Below are positions 27,039 to 38,761 of a DNA stretch of 64,000 nucleotides, piece after piece (within the stretch, counting starts at the first letter, position 1; every line of letters starts with the position of its first letter). The notes under the pieces are model-generated. The model ran no database searches. It was not told the DNA's origin and worked only from the letters and a program-made list of their open reading frames with translations. The position numbers were made by a program, and so were the translations under genes. Source of the stretch: Spisula solida (taxonomy: Eukaryota; Mollusca; Bivalvia; Venerida; Mactridae); NCBI GenBank assembly GCA_947247005.1, contig OX365949.1:444001-508000 (forward strand). The letters are read 5' to 3'.

Positions 27039-27529
27039 GATACTGTTTCCGTCTTGTGACTTGTACAGCGAAATATGTGAGTGTTCCATTTCAGCAGGTT
27101 CTATTTGTGCCTTTTGTGCTAGACTGTAGCCCTCGAGTGCTACCTTCCCTTTGTTAATATCTTTCTGCATGAACATTACCACACGCAATCAAGTAATATC
27201 TCTTAATTCGATACTTTACGTTATGTTTATGATTTTACTAATGCAACCAGTAGACGAGGCAAGTTAATGGCGGTCAGTACTCTAGGTCTCGACCAAAGGA
27301 TGATTCTTATCGTAATGATAGAAAATAAGACAAACACAAAGTATCTGATTAAGTATAATAACTAGTATCACGCAAATAGGAAATGATAGTCTGTAACTAT
27401 TCTGATCGTCTATCTACAATGCCGCGCATTATTTTGTCTAGTGTACAATTGTATCAATATACATGTACACTGTTTAATTTCTAGACGGCATAATTCATTT
27501 TACCCTCGACTATTGTCCGATATGTCATT
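27039..27529. other. flank of LTR element, no feature
   Basis: Nothing recognisable. A minus-strand frame of about 45 codons ends at the LTR boundary but shows no LINE motifs, so the LINE upstream of the LTR insertion does not visibly resume here. Confidence 0.4.
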
Positions 27530-28192
27530 ACCCTTTTGACAATGTTCTGTCCGTCACAACGGATCGGACGATAGTATTGGTTGATTATTTATTTCAGAAA
27601 TTCAGATTAGGTACACCAAGTTTCGTATAATGACTCAATTGTATCAATTCCGACCGATGCAAAAAGTATCTTTTCTATTCATTTACGTATTTATTATTCC
27701 GCCATAATTTTCTCTATTAGTACAGACAGGGTAAAGGAGTGCACACGAGGTGTCAACAAAACAATTATCAGGTCATTCCCGCTTAGAACGTTTAAAAACA
27801 CAATACACGGAATTATATGAATTGTGGCCAACAGCACAAAATGTTATTATCTCCTGTCATAAGTGTCTGGTTGCTTGCGCACATCCATTATCAGATAATT
27901 AACACCAAATCAACCGATGACTGAATCATGCATTTCTAGTGCAATTCCTAAAAGGCTTTATGTAATTAAGTGGAATATTTACGGACAGGACCAAATAACA
28001 ACATCTATATTCTAATTAACATATTCATATAAGAAACTAATTGAACGAGGTGAACACTAAGAGTGTAACGTACTCTTTAGCTATACAAGTTATTTCGGGA
28101 GCCCTCATTTAATATTGAGCTGTATTGTTAATAAACAAAACATGTTTGTCATTTGAGCCATTACCGCCAATGAGGACAGGATATTCTTTAAA
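27530..28192 (+). repeat. duplicated segment P1, left half
   Basis: Aligns with 53,540-54,248 at roughly 80-85% by eye. Shared blocks include ttatcaggtcattcccgct, tggaatatttacggacagga and gctatacaagttatttcgg. The match stops at about 28,192 and resumes, relative to the intact copy, at 44,713. Confidence 0.85.
28185..28192 (+). repeat. left copy of putative 8-bp target duplication
   Basis: tctttaaa here and at 44,713-44,720. It directly flanks the 16.5-kb block on both sides, in the same orientation. Confidence 0.55.
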
Positions 28193-28194
28193 AA

Positions 28195-28208
28195 TATACC
28201 TGGCCTAT
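28195..28208 (+). repeat. left inverted end of 16.5-kb block
   Basis: TATACCTGGCCTAT, pairing with 44,699-44,712. Confidence 0.5.
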
Positions 28209-28417
28209 CTGAGAAAAAATATCTAACACCTGGATTATTGCTACATTTGATTAAACTACTTATCATTAGATCCGTGACAAAGTTTCATTGAGAAATACAC
28301 TGGCGTTCTTATAATAAACGAGTCTTTTACGAAGTCACTCAGCCGCCCACGGCGTTTACCGATCGTTAATTTATGCATACCGGAAGTTCACGAAAGGTCA
28401 ACATATGTCAACCAAAA

Positions 28418-28468
28418 ATGGCAGAAACGAACTCCGCTAAATAGGATGGCGAGCCTGACTTGGATTTG
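28418..28468 (+). pseudogene. ballast relic, exon 1
   Basis: The ATG follows accaaaa, an acceptable start context. 17 codons read MAETNSAK, a TAG stop, then DGEPDLDL, ending at ttg before gtaaga. The surrounding 28,320-28,640 is unusually rich in CG, as animal promoters often are. Confidence 0.6.
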
Positions 28469-29073
28469 GTAAGACTTTGTACGACGTTTTTACCGGTCTT
28501 CACTTCTTATGAATAAACGTGATTATTTCCTCAATCTATGATTACCTGAATTGTTATAATTGCTATCTTTTGCACTTAGGCAACTTTTCGAAACTCTGCG
28601 AAAAGCGAAATTTTCAGACTCGACCGCTAGTGCTAAGCGTTGCTGATGCGTATATTATGTGAATATCATATGCTAGGTGGCAAAAATCAATATGAATTAT
28701 TCATCTGTTCATTACTATAATTTTTATTTACCTTGAGCAGTGTTCACCCATCGACAACGGCAAATACGAAGATTCGCACCAAATACCGTTCGCCCCCTGA
28801 CGCTGGTTGCATTTCCCACCGTTCTGTTCAAAATTCCACAGCTATTTTTTATTAATTATTATTATAATATTATTCTGATATCCATACGTTCTTGATTCGG
28901 ACGTATATACCAATATGAAGGCATTTAATCCATGACATGCAAATAAATTGCATATTTCTGTCAAAGATAAACTGATAAGAGTTCTAAAAACCTTTAACAA
29001 TGACAGGTATCTATATTATAAATAAATTGTTTTTATTGTGATCTGTATGATGTAACCGAATGCTTGTTTACAG

Positions 29074-29283
29074 GAAGATGAAGCTTCAATCTCAAAACAG
29101 TCAACAAGCCCAGTGGCATGTGAGGGGAATGGGGCGTTGTAGGCCTCAGGGTGCCAGAAGCGCAAGGGGCTCCAGAAGTAAAATGTGGGGCAGCCACCCT
29201 TGTGTTTGATAAGCAGTAGATCAGAACCGAGAAGAGCTGAGGAAGCGGTCCTCCTTGTTGAACAGAGGCAGGACACCATGAGG
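29074..29283 (+). pseudogene. ballast relic, exon 2
   Basis: Acceptor cttgtttacag and donor gtaata bound 70 codons in one frame with only two stops (after CEGNGAL and after RKGLQK). It begins EDEASISKQSTSP, continuing the acidic exon 1, and ends RAEEAVLLVEQRQDTMR, a helix-prone stretch. Confidence 0.65.
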
Positions 29284-29929
29284 GTAATATGTCTTTATGT
29301 GCTGTTTTGAAACGTGTTCTACAGGATGTTACTATTTCAGTATTTTGTAAAGTACTGGCCCAGGGATTTGATATGCTTCAATGCACATATTTGATGTTTA
29401 ATTTAATTATTTATCCATTATAGAATTAAGAAAGTCAGCTTTTAGCCATACACCTCACTCTGTTCAATAGACTGTTTTTTCGACAGACCTAAGATCTAAA
29501 ATTACCATTGAGATCTATGGACAGACATTATCATTTTATGTATATACCCAGATTATTGAGTTCAAATAGGCTGTTACACACAGCTCCACATTGATTATGA
29601 CTCGACCTTTCAAGTATCTATACATACACCTGGGTTTGTGAAGAATTGTGTGTATTTCTTGCTCAAAGTAATTGAGCAGTGGTGAAAGCGTGGGTTGTAG
29701 TTGTACCTCTCTTAAGCAACATAATTGTTTTGTTCAAGAAATAACCATTTACTAGAAAGCTTACCTCTCAAGATCAATAGCAAATGTATAACCAAATGTT
29801 GTGATTTCCAAATGGTGTCACTCTAGAGAGGTTATACTTCATTTGTTTACATGCTTATTTTTTGTAGGGTGTAGCATGGTAGTTGTATAATGTTTATCAA
29901 TATTTCTTAATTGCTTATTTTTCATCCAG

Positions 29930-30153
29930 GAGGCGATCAACCAGATGAGTGTGGATGAATGTCGGAGCATTCTTCTTCATGCCCTGGAGAAGAATCCAAC
30001 TGTCATGGTTGACAACATTAGGCCGGCTGAGAGGCAACCATCCAGGTCCAGATGTGACAGTACCTGATTGATGTGTTAGTACCAAATGCCGGGAAATGCC
30101 TTCACTTGAAGAAAGTTAGCTGTGGAAAGGAGAACTGTATTTCTCTTGTCCCG
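29930..30153 (+). pseudogene. ballast relic, exon 3 with first cysteines
   Basis: Acceptor ttttcatccag. It starts EAINQMSVDECRSILL. After a frame change it reads P-D-stop-C-V-S-TKCREMPSLEE: the expected tryptophan is a TGA (30,069) and one expected cysteine is serine. After a second shift CGKENCISLVP leads to the donor gttagt. The W-C-x-C...C-R-x-M-P...E...C-C-G order is diagnostic of the ballast domain. Confidence 0.7.
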
Positions 30154-30194
30154 GTTAGTAGAGCTCTACATATGTACAGCCCAAATTAAGTAAC

Positions 30195-30475
30195 ATAACG
30201 CTAAAGTAACTTTATTGAGAATACCGAGTTTATTTTTTATACTAATTTATTCAAACTTATTATCACTCTCGACACCTCATTCCTGATGTTGCCAACCACC
30301 ACAAGGGTAAGAGAGAAAAGAAGTCAGTTTCCCTTTTATGCTGAGCATCTAGCAAGGGAATTTCTGGTACCAATTTTATTTTGTCTATGGTAATTGGTAT
30401 GACGCAGCCAGGGATTGAACCCGAGACCTCCTGCACTCGAAGTGAATGCTCAACCACTAGGGTATCGAGGAGGCG
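30195..30475 (-). mobile_element. tRNA-derived SINE
   Basis: On the minus strand it starts cctcctcgataccctagtgg, followed by an A-box-like tagtggttgagc and a B box ggttcaatccc spaced as in a tRNA. It continues into an unrelated body with ttggtacc and cttacccttgtggtggttgg. The B box lies at 30,410-30,422. It cannot fold as a mature tRNA across the full cloverleaf, and the long 3' body marks it as a SINE, possibly of the V-SINE type widespread in molluscs. Ends and target duplication are not resolved. Confidence 0.7.
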
Positions 30476-30884
30476 GTGAAATAAGAGTTTAAATAGGGTC
30501 GCAATTGCTTGTTTGTGTTATGAATATGTTTAATTCGAATATTTTCTGCAAACATTATTTACCCTTGGGATAGGAAACAAGATCACAAAATAAGCTTTGT
30601 GGCTTCCTCTAACCATTTCTATTTCAAGTTCATAGAAAAGTTTGTCATTACTGTAAGTCCCACAAACAATATTTCAGTCATAAGTAGATTATTCAGTCAC
30701 ATTATTCTGACACTGGGTCAACCAGCAGTCCTAGAACTAGCGTCTGAAACAATGGAGCTATGATATTAGTTGATACCAATAACATGTTTAAGACAGCCTG
30801 GAAATGATTCGGCCACTTCTGAGGTGTACCACTCAGGAAAGTGTCTGAAAACAAAACAAGAGGGCCCAAAACTGGGAAGTGTCT

Positions 30885-31350
30885 GAGAACCAAACAAGAG
30901 GGCACGATTGGCCCTATGTTGCTTACCTGTCTTTGTTCTTTAACAAACTCATGAAGATTGGGCCATAATTGTGTCCTCTAATGGGTTCATGGTTTTCAAA
31001 TAATTGACCTAGTGACCTAGTTTTCCACCCCACATGACCCAGTTTCAAACTTTACCTAGATTTCATACCTGTAGATAAACATTCTGGCCAAGTTTCATCA
31101 AGATTGGATCATACTTGTGTCCTCTGATGTGTTCACTAGGTTTTCCTAAGATTTGACCTTGTGACCTAGTTCTTGACCCTACATGACCCAGTTTCATACT
31201 TAGCCTGGATTTCATACAGATAAACATTCTGACTAAGCTTCATGAAGATTGGTTCACAATTGTGTCCTCTAATGTGTTCACAAGTAATTGTGGACAAACG
31301 ACAAACAAAGAGTGATCACAAAAGCTCACCCTGTGACAGGTGAGCTAACA
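30885..31350. repeat. dispersed bivalve repeat with internal ~150-bp repetition
   Basis: Begins acaagagggcacgattggcc and ends ctgtgacaggtgagct. Inside, the phrases gtgacctag, catgacccagtttca, agtttcat.aagattgg and tgtgtcctctaatg recur two or three times. The two ends share gcttacctgtc and its complement. I know this wording from several clam genomes. Confidence 0.7.
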
Positions 31351-31953
31351 CAATCACGTGTTTGAAAGAATTTGACGTTTCACCTAGACATGTCCCAAAA
31401 AGTATACATGTTACTATTTTTCAAATTTAACAAAATACATGTAACTGTTATCTCCATAATTATAGGATATTTTATAGAGCATCATTGTGCTTCTTTTTAA
31501 GCTCTATAAGTATGCTGCTAGATTTATCAGTTTCAATTCATTTACACCAGACTATGAGAATCTACAATCAGTTATGCAGTTTTTAGTCAGTCACATGTGT
31601 TCCAGGACCTGCAGAAGTGTAGCTTTTTACATACACTTTTCAAAGAATGTCGAGAAATAAAAACTTCCCGGCATGTCCTATATCCCATACAATAAGGATG
31701 CTTAGTTTTATGTAGATGCAAGAGTTCTACTTGCTTTATTCGAACAACATATATATATTTTTTATATATGCGATTGTCTTTAACTGTTCGCAAGAGCTAT
31801 GGTTAATAAGCATTTTTTGCATGACATGGCCAGGCCCTAGTGTATCCTATATAGTGTATACTAACATCGTTCAGGTTGCTTAGAATTCAGAAGTGTCAAG
31901 TAACTGTTACTGATTTAAATTGATCATCATTCTTCATTTCTGGTCATTTTCAG

Positions 31954-32150
31954 GATTTTCAAGTACTCATTCTTGACAAGGCCGTGTTGGCACTGACAAG
32001 GCTGCTACACTGAAGTATTTCGGCTTATGATGACGAACATGGCAGTCAACAGGCACACTGCCTACTGACAATATATATTATTTGGCCGTCTCACAAGTGG
32101 AGACAGACGTATAATTACTTCCTGCTGCGTCTAATAAGATATTAATTAGT
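31954..32150 (+). pseudogene. ballast relic, exon 4 (C-terminal part)
   Basis: Acceptor ggtcattttcag, then DFQVLILDKAVLALTRLL. After a frame change it reads NRHTAY, a stop where arginine is expected, QYILFGRL, GDRRIITSCCV, then TAA TAA where the family has tryptophan and a basic residue. The AYRQ(Y)...GRL..G(N/D)RR.I.SCC.W order is the family's most conserved block. The 3' limit is unclear. Confidence 0.72.
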
Positions 32151-32237
32151 ACATTAGCACACTTTTAATTTTCAAGAAAAAGACTGTTTCTGCATCATTT
32201 GTTATGCAGATATTGTGTCATTATTACATACATACAC

Positions 32238-32400
32238 TTCTATACATATTTGTATATTCAAGGCTGTTTGCCTATGTTTAAGGTTTTCCCCTTACATTCA
32301 AGTACCATTTTTTCAAGGCAGCACTTAAATTTTTTTCAAGTACTTGTCAAGGTTGAAACTAAATTCAAGGACTTTTCAAGGCCTGTGCGAACCTTGATGT
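32238..32400 (+). repeat. dispersed repeat rich in TTCAAGG
   Basis: Multiple ttcaagg and tcaagtac words, ending ttcaaggcctgtgcgaacct. A diverged copy lies at 40,635-40,785 and fragments at 35,868-35,925 and 40,339-40,396. Confidence 0.65.
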
Positions 32401-32873
32401 TAGTTCATGCTTTATCTATCTGTGGTAAATTTTAACCTAATGACTGTTGGTGATTATATTTTTATATCTAAAATTCCTAAATGCATTGCCTTTGTAGTGT
32501 ACTTAGTATTCTTAATACCAAATGAGCCTTATTTCTTTGGATATGTTGCATTTGTACTTGTGTAAGATAAATTACCATCAGGAAATTGTTTGAATACAAT
32601 GAAGTAGCGATTGTGAGTGAATTTTATGTAAAAAATATTTGTTCTCTCTGAAATACAAATGTGTGTGAATGATAAAATTGTTGTGTACTGTTACTTTTCC
32701 CTACTGAAATAGTTCAATTCTGACATTTTCTATGGTGTTTATTGTGTTAATCCGCAAGGCGAGAAAATGGTCCTTTAAGATAGTCATTATAATTTATGGC
32801 AGACAAAATATAAATCAAAATGCATTATCGAAATATTAATGTATTCTACCTGTTCTCTATGGAATTATACCTG
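32401..32873. other. AT-rich non-coding DNA
   Basis: Nothing recognisable between the repeat and the following MITE. Confidence 0.45.
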
Positions 32874-33138
32874 CAGGGGTGTCAATGGGACCAAATTTAA
32901 GATCAGGAAAATCATATGCAATCAACCATTTTTGCCAAACAAGAAGCCTTGATGACATTGTTACAAAATTAACTCAGATCGTATTGCAGAAAATTCTTCA
33001 GAGCAGACTTAATCTACCATAACTTTGCTATTTCTTGAAATATTTTGATCAAATAACTTTATTTTGGCCAGAAACCATTGCTCTTTCAGGAATGATAAAT
33101 TCGGAATTCCGGATAAATCAGGAAAATTGACACCCCTG
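32874..33138. mobile_element. 265-bp MITE, hAT-like ends
   Basis: Ends CAGGGGTGTCAAT and its exact inverse ATTGACACCCCTG. CAGGGGTGTCAA is a common terminus of hAT (Charlie-like) elements. The expected 8-bp flanks (tatacctg, taccttaa) agree poorly. The left 41 bp lie outside the tandem duplication, so the second copy (36,034-36,257) lacks its left end. Confidence 0.6.
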
Positions 33139-33660
33139 TACCTTAATTCCTGATGCTTTTGATTATCTGTACAGACCATTTCCATGTAATGTGGTTTATA
33201 CGGACATAAGTCCCCTGCACATAGCAGTTTTGTAAACTTCAGTAACTATACAGTCAAGCCTGTGTAAAGACCATCTGTTGTAACGGCAAGTGTCTCCATT
33301 GAAACGTAGTCTCAGGTTTTAAATATCCTTGAAAATAGTTTGATTAGAAATAAAATTGTGGTCTTCGTTCGCAGGTTGTCTTTCACACATGTTTGACTGT
33401 ACTATTAGTGAAACAAACTTTGTACAACAATAACCATATCATAATATAAACCAATTTTATAGTACAAAACGTGTATTTACAAGCAATTGCACATATAAAC
33501 ATCTCAAGATTCATTGGTCATAATCTATAATATTCTATAAATAAGTATATGCATAAAAAGGAAAATGCAATTCTCAAACATACTAAAGAAAATAAGCATG
33601 ACTTGAAATGATGGACGATATTAATTTCATACACATTGACTGAAAGCAATCGTACATATC
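33139..33660. other. unit 1 single-copy part before satellite
   Basis: AT-rich, no gene seen. The exact counterpart is 36,258-36,779. Confidence 0.6.
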
Positions 33661-33667
33661 CACTAAT

Positions 33668-34318
33668 AAAACATATCATACACTGATATCACTCATAGTC
33701 ATACACATCATACACTGATATCACTCATACACATAATACACTGATATCACTCATACACTGATAGCACTCATACACTGATAGCATGTATACACTGATATCA
33801 CTCATACACATAATACACTGATATCACTCATACACTGATAGCACTCATACACTGATAGCATGTATACACTGATATCACTCATACACATAATACACTGATA
33901 TCACTCACACACTGATAGCACTCATACACTGATAGCATGTATACACTGATATCACTCATAAATATCATACACTGATATCACTCATAGTCATACACATCAT
34001 ACACTGATATCACTCATAGTCATACACTGATATCACTCATACACATAATACACTGATATCACTCATACACTGATAGCACTCATACACTGATAGCATGTAT
34101 ACACTGATATCACTCATGAATATCATACACTGATATCACTCATAGTCATACACATCATACACTGATATCACTCATAGTCATACACTAATATCACTCATAG
34201 TTATACACTGATATCACACATACACTGATAGCACTCATACATATCATACACTGATATCACTCACAGTCATACACATCATACACTGATAGCACTCATACAC
34301 TGATACACTCATACAAAG
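33668..34318 (+). repeat. satellite array, 17-bp based
   Basis: Built from tacactgatagcactca (17 bp) and variants with tatcactcat and catacacat, arranged in a higher-order pattern that itself repeats. Near-identical to the first part of the array in unit 2. Confidence 0.93.
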
Positions 34319-34322
34319 TTTT

Positions 34323-34390
34323 GTATGTCTTCAGTACCTTCTTTGTATGTACTGTCCACCTCCCACTTTTCTTTCCATAGCCTTTGTGAC
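34323..34390 (-). pseudogene. truncated last exon of minus-strand relic (unit 1 copy)
   Basis: Copy of 38,795-38,862. It keeps the acceptor and the GKKSGRWTVHTKK region, but its 3' end is replaced by satellite sequence, so the reading frame loses its C-terminus. Confidence 0.6.
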
Positions 34391-34769
34391 CTGAAATGTT
34401 GTAATACAGTATCGGTTTATGTAACATACAAATCGGTCACTGTTAGCTAAGCAGTGAAAGGGATTATGTCCGATATGTGTTCGTTGAGAACTATTCGAGT
34501 GACGCCTAAATAAGTTAAAAGTTTGCTTTTCAAGCAATTGCTAATTTTTCATAGGAAACCTTTGTTGTGTCATTAACCTTCACACCTGGGATCATGGTCA
34601 GTGGATTATTAATCACTTCATATGATTATAACTTTTAGTTTGAGGCTAAAACACTATTGCAGGGCTCAAATTCACAATGTTTGGGTAAAGAGATGGGTAC
34701 CCAACTCATCAACAGGAGCGGATACAGGATAAGGGGTTGAGGGGGTCACACGTACATGTATTTACCTCA

Positions 34770-34785
34770 CCCCCCCCCCCCCCCC
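34770..34785. repeat. poly-C tract, 16 nt
   Basis: One base longer than its counterpart at 39,242-39,256, the only length difference I noticed between the two B blocks. Confidence 0.85.
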
Positions 34786-35054
34786 AAGAAAGCGTGCAAG
34801 CTGAGCGTGCTAGAAAAAAACTGTTTATCTGAGCAAAATGTCATACAACCTCATTCTCTATCTTTTAGAAAAATGATTATGCGAGCAAGAAAAAATGCAT
34901 TTTTATTTGGGCAGCATGCTCCACATACACGTTCGATACAGATAACATTAATTGATACAATGATAGTATGATTGCAAGCGAATTTGCAAGACTTAATGCA
35001 TTGTTCATCTGAGTAACATGCCCGAAATATTCACTTGAAAAACATCCTAGTTTT

Positions 35055-35092
35055 CTCAAGTAAGTTTTCTCAAGTAAGTTTTCTCAAGTAAC
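35055..35092 (+). repeat. 16-bp tandem repeat, about 2.5 copies
   Basis: ttttctcaagtaag units in a row. Same at 39,526-39,563 in unit 2. Confidence 0.75.
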
Positions 35093-35585
35093 TACCCAAA
35101 AAAACCTCATTGTCCCCTTGATAAGATTCATTCAAGATATTCCTAATGCTAGCGAAGCAAGCAAGAAAAATAAATTACTCATATCTTAGCAGCATAGCCC
35201 GGATTACAATAATTGACTTGATATATACTTGTCAAAGTCACCTAGAAAAATGCAATGTTTATCTCAACAGCATACCGTTCGATGGCAAATGTTTGCTTAC
35301 TAAATTGTTGTTACATTCAAAATATTACAAATTGCATAGACTCCACAGATTTTAGGGGGTGCATGCTGGGTCCCCCCTCTAAATTAGCTAGTGATCAAAC
35401 ACTAAGCTTGGTACAGCACATGATTTACCTTATGCTGGTGTATTTGTGATCCCTAGACTTATACTTTAAAATAGCTTTGCTTCCTGATGACAATAACACA
35501 ATTAAATTGACACTATGGGAAGACTGCAATCATCATGATCCTGATTTTGCAGTTATTTGTTGATGATTACAATGATGAATCATAC

Positions 35586-35736
35586 CTTTGTATCCCATCT
35601 TCATTGATAATACATTCTCTATCCAGATTCATATTAAGGTCTACAGCAGCCAGAAGGTTCCTACATCTGTACACAGGTGGAGAATATAAGAGCCCTTTAG
35701 AGCAATAGTTGTATGTGTTCAAAATCTGCTGAACTC
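35586..35736 (-). pseudogene. duplicate of penultimate exon of minus-strand relic (unit 1 copy)
   Basis: Identical to 40,057-40,207. See that entry. Confidence 0.6.
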
Positions 35737-36023
35737 CTGAAATATGAAAAAAAACATTTGCATACAAATTATATAAGCAAGATAAACTTAACTGAATCAA
35801 GTGTGAAACATACAGAACAAACTACTGTACAGAAGGATTTGTTGGTTCCTGCAAAATTCTCTCACCAAAATTCAAGGACTATCCAAGGATTTTTTCAAGA
35901 CAAAATATGTATTTTCAAGGCATTTTCTCAAACATTTACAAAGGTTCAATGGTACAAAAATGTCATTATGCACTGCAATTTTATACACTTTTTCTAGTGA
36001 CATCACACACAAGAATACCTTAT

Positions 36024-36033
36024 GGGATATGAT
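36024..36033. other. junction filler of tandem duplication
   Basis: gggatatgat separates the end of unit 1 from the start of unit 2 and matches neither flank, as in end-joined duplications. Confidence 0.6.
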
Positions 36034-36786
36034 TATGCAATCAACCATTTTTGCCAAACAAGAAGCCTTGATGACATTGTTACAAAATTAACTCAGATCG
36101 TATTGCAGAAAATTCTTCAGAGCAGACTTAATCTACCATAACTTTGCTATTTCTTGAAATATTTTGATCAAATAACTTTATTTTGGCCAGAAACCATTGC
36201 TCTTTCAGGAATGATAAATTCGGAATTCCGGATAAATCAGGAAAATTGACACCCCTGTACCTTAATTCCTGATGCTTTTGATTATCTGTACAGACCATTT
36301 CCATGTAATGTGGTTTATACGGACATAAGTCCCCTGCACATAGCAGTTTTGTAAACTTCAGTAACTATACAGTCAAGCCTGTGTAAAGACCATCTGTTGT
36401 AACGGCAAGTGTCTCCATTGAAACGTAGTCTCAGGTTTTAAATATCCTTGAAAATAGTTTGATTAGAAATAAAATTGTGGTCTTCGTTCGCAGGTTGTCT
36501 TTCACACATGTTTGACTGTACTATTAGTGAAACAAACTTTGTACAACAATAACCATATCATAATATAAACCAATTTTATAGTACAAAACGTGTATTTACA
36601 AGCAATTGCACATATAAACATCTCAAGATTCATTGGTCATAATCTATAATATTCTATAAATAAGTATATGCATAAAAAGGAAAATGCAATTCTCAAACAT
36701 ACTAAAGAAAATAAGCATGACTTGAAATGATGGACGATATTAATTTCATACACATTGACTGAAAGCAATCGTACATATCCACTAAT

Positions 36787-38100
36787 AAAACATATCATAC
36801 ACTGATATCACTCATAGTCATACACATCATACACTGATATCACTCATACACATAATACACTGATATCACTCATACACTGATAGCACTCATACACTGATAG
36901 CATGTATACACTGATATCACTCATACACATAATACACTGATATCACTCATACACTGATAGCACTCATACACTGATAGCATGTATACACTGATATCACTCA
37001 TACACATAATACACTGATATCACTCACACACTGATAGCACTCATACACTGATAGCATGTATACACTGATATCACTCATAAATATCATACACTGATATCAC
37101 TCATAGTCATACACATCATACACTGATATCACTCATAGTCATACACTGATATCACTCATACACATAATACACTGATATCACTCATACACTGATAGCACTC
37201 ATACACTGATAGCATGTATACACTGATATCACTCATGAATATCATACACTGATATCACTCATAGTCATACACATCATACACTGATATCACTCATAGTCAT
37301 ACACTAATATCACTCATAGTTATACACTGATATCACACATACACTGATAGCACTCATACATATCATACACTGATATCACTCACAGTCATACACATCATAC
37401 ACTGATAGCACTCATACACTGATAGCACTCATACATATTATACACTGATATCACTCATAGTCACACATCATACACTGATAGAACTCATACACTGATAGAA
37501 CTCATACACTGATAGAACTCATACCTATCATACACTGATAGCACTCATACATATCATAGACTGAGATCACTCATACACCGATAGCACTCATACATATTAT
37601 ACACTGATATCACTCATAGTCATACACATCATACACTGATAGAACTCATATACTGATAGAACTCATACACTGATAGAACTCATACATATCATACACTGAT
37701 AGCACTCATACATATCATACACTGAGATCACTCATACACCGATAGCATTCATACATATCATACACTGAGATCACTCATACACATAATACACTAATAACAC
37801 TCATACATATCATACACTGATAGCACTCATACACTGATATCATTCATACATATCATACACCGATATCATTTAAAAACCTCATACACTTATATCATTCATA
37901 CATATCATACACTGATAGCACTCATACATATTGTACACTGATAGCACTCATACATATCATACACTGATAGCACTCATACATATCATACACTGATAGCGCT
38001 CATACATATCATACACTGATAGCACTCATACAAATCATACACCGATAGCACTCATACATATTGTACACTGATAGCACTCGCCAACTGATAAGACTCGTAC
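36787..38100 (+). repeat. satellite array, 17-bp based, long copy
   Basis: Same units as 33,668-34,318 but twice as long. The distal half uses variants tagaactcat and catatcatacactga not present in unit 1. Confidence 0.93.
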
Positions 38101-38761
38101 ACATCCACTGATATGTTATTTACAAATAAACACTGTGCAAATACACTTACTCATACTGTAAAACAACCTATTTTTTGCGCGCATCAAATTCCGTGGAATT
38201 CTTGAAAATGAAATTTTGTTGTGGATTACAAATAAAATGCTGGAATACTCTAGGTGTATTGGAATGTTAATTAATAGCAGGAGATTATATTTCATATTGA
38301 ATCGACCTCAAAATAAACATAAATCTATCCCTCGTGAAAAGTAATGGTTTTACAGCGAGAATTACTAATTGGTATGGTTAGCATGGTACAAATTTTGATT
38401 GCATGTACATGCATAACTTTAATACCTCTGTCAGATATAATCTACAAGAACATAGTCTTACATCAAGCAAAGTCGAATGCATGTTAGAAACAATATATAC
38501 ATGTCCTCTAGTTATAATGTGTACCTGAATCAAAGGTGTAAGAACTAAGACACACTTTAACACTTTCAGATACCCATGGACATTGGCCAAGTTTTCACAC
38601 CTATGGACCCAGCAAATGTTACATAGTCATTTTAGCAAAGTTCAAAATTTCACAAAAACCCTTTCCTACATGATTTATTTGGTAGTGTTTGGCTCTTCTG
38701 GAGCAAGGTGTGTCAAAATCAGCCTTAAGTCATTAATACCAGTTTCGTCATTTTTCAGCAC
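38101..38761. other. unit 2-specific spacer
   Basis: Absent from unit 1. Short frames only (for example 38,583-38,786 plus strand), none convincing. Confidence 0.45.

Larger units (their letters stand above)
30154..31953. other. intron 3 of ballast relic, filled with repeats
   Basis: Contains a tRNA-derived SINE (minus strand) and a long dispersed repeat. Both must have inserted after the gene structure existed. Confidence 0.55.
28418..32150 (+). pseudogene. broken four-exon gene with P2X7-like ballast domain
   Basis: Exons at 28,418-28,468, 29,074-29,283, 29,930-30,153 and about 31,954-32,150 join in phase 0 at every junction, with canonical GT and AG borders. The order is an acidic N-terminus, a basic linker, a helical segment (CRSILLHALEKNP), then a cysteine-rich domain. 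That domain resembles the intracellular 'ballast' domain of vertebrate P2X7 receptors, which also exists as stand-alone proteins in invertebrates, often in large families. No P2X channel part is present. At least six stops and several frame changes make it a pseudogene; retained introns show it is not retro-copied. Family assignment rests on remembered motif order, not a search. Confidence 0.7.
32915..36023 (+). repeat. tandem duplication, unit 1 (3.1 kb)
   Basis: Matches 36,034-40,494 in two blocks: 32,915-34,305 at offset 3,119 and 34,323-36,023 at offset 4,472, then 4,471 after a poly-C one base shorter. Within the stretches I compared the copies appear identical. This unit lacks about 1.35 kb present in unit 2 (satellite tail plus 38.1-38.8 kb). 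Confidence 0.92.

Noticed and set aside
30400..30475. Functional tRNA gene
   Set aside because: A and B boxes are present, but the cloverleaf pairing is poor and a long SINE body follows.
33668..38100. CRISPR-like array
   Set aside because: The repeats are 17-bp satellite monomers with no unique spacers, in an animal genome.
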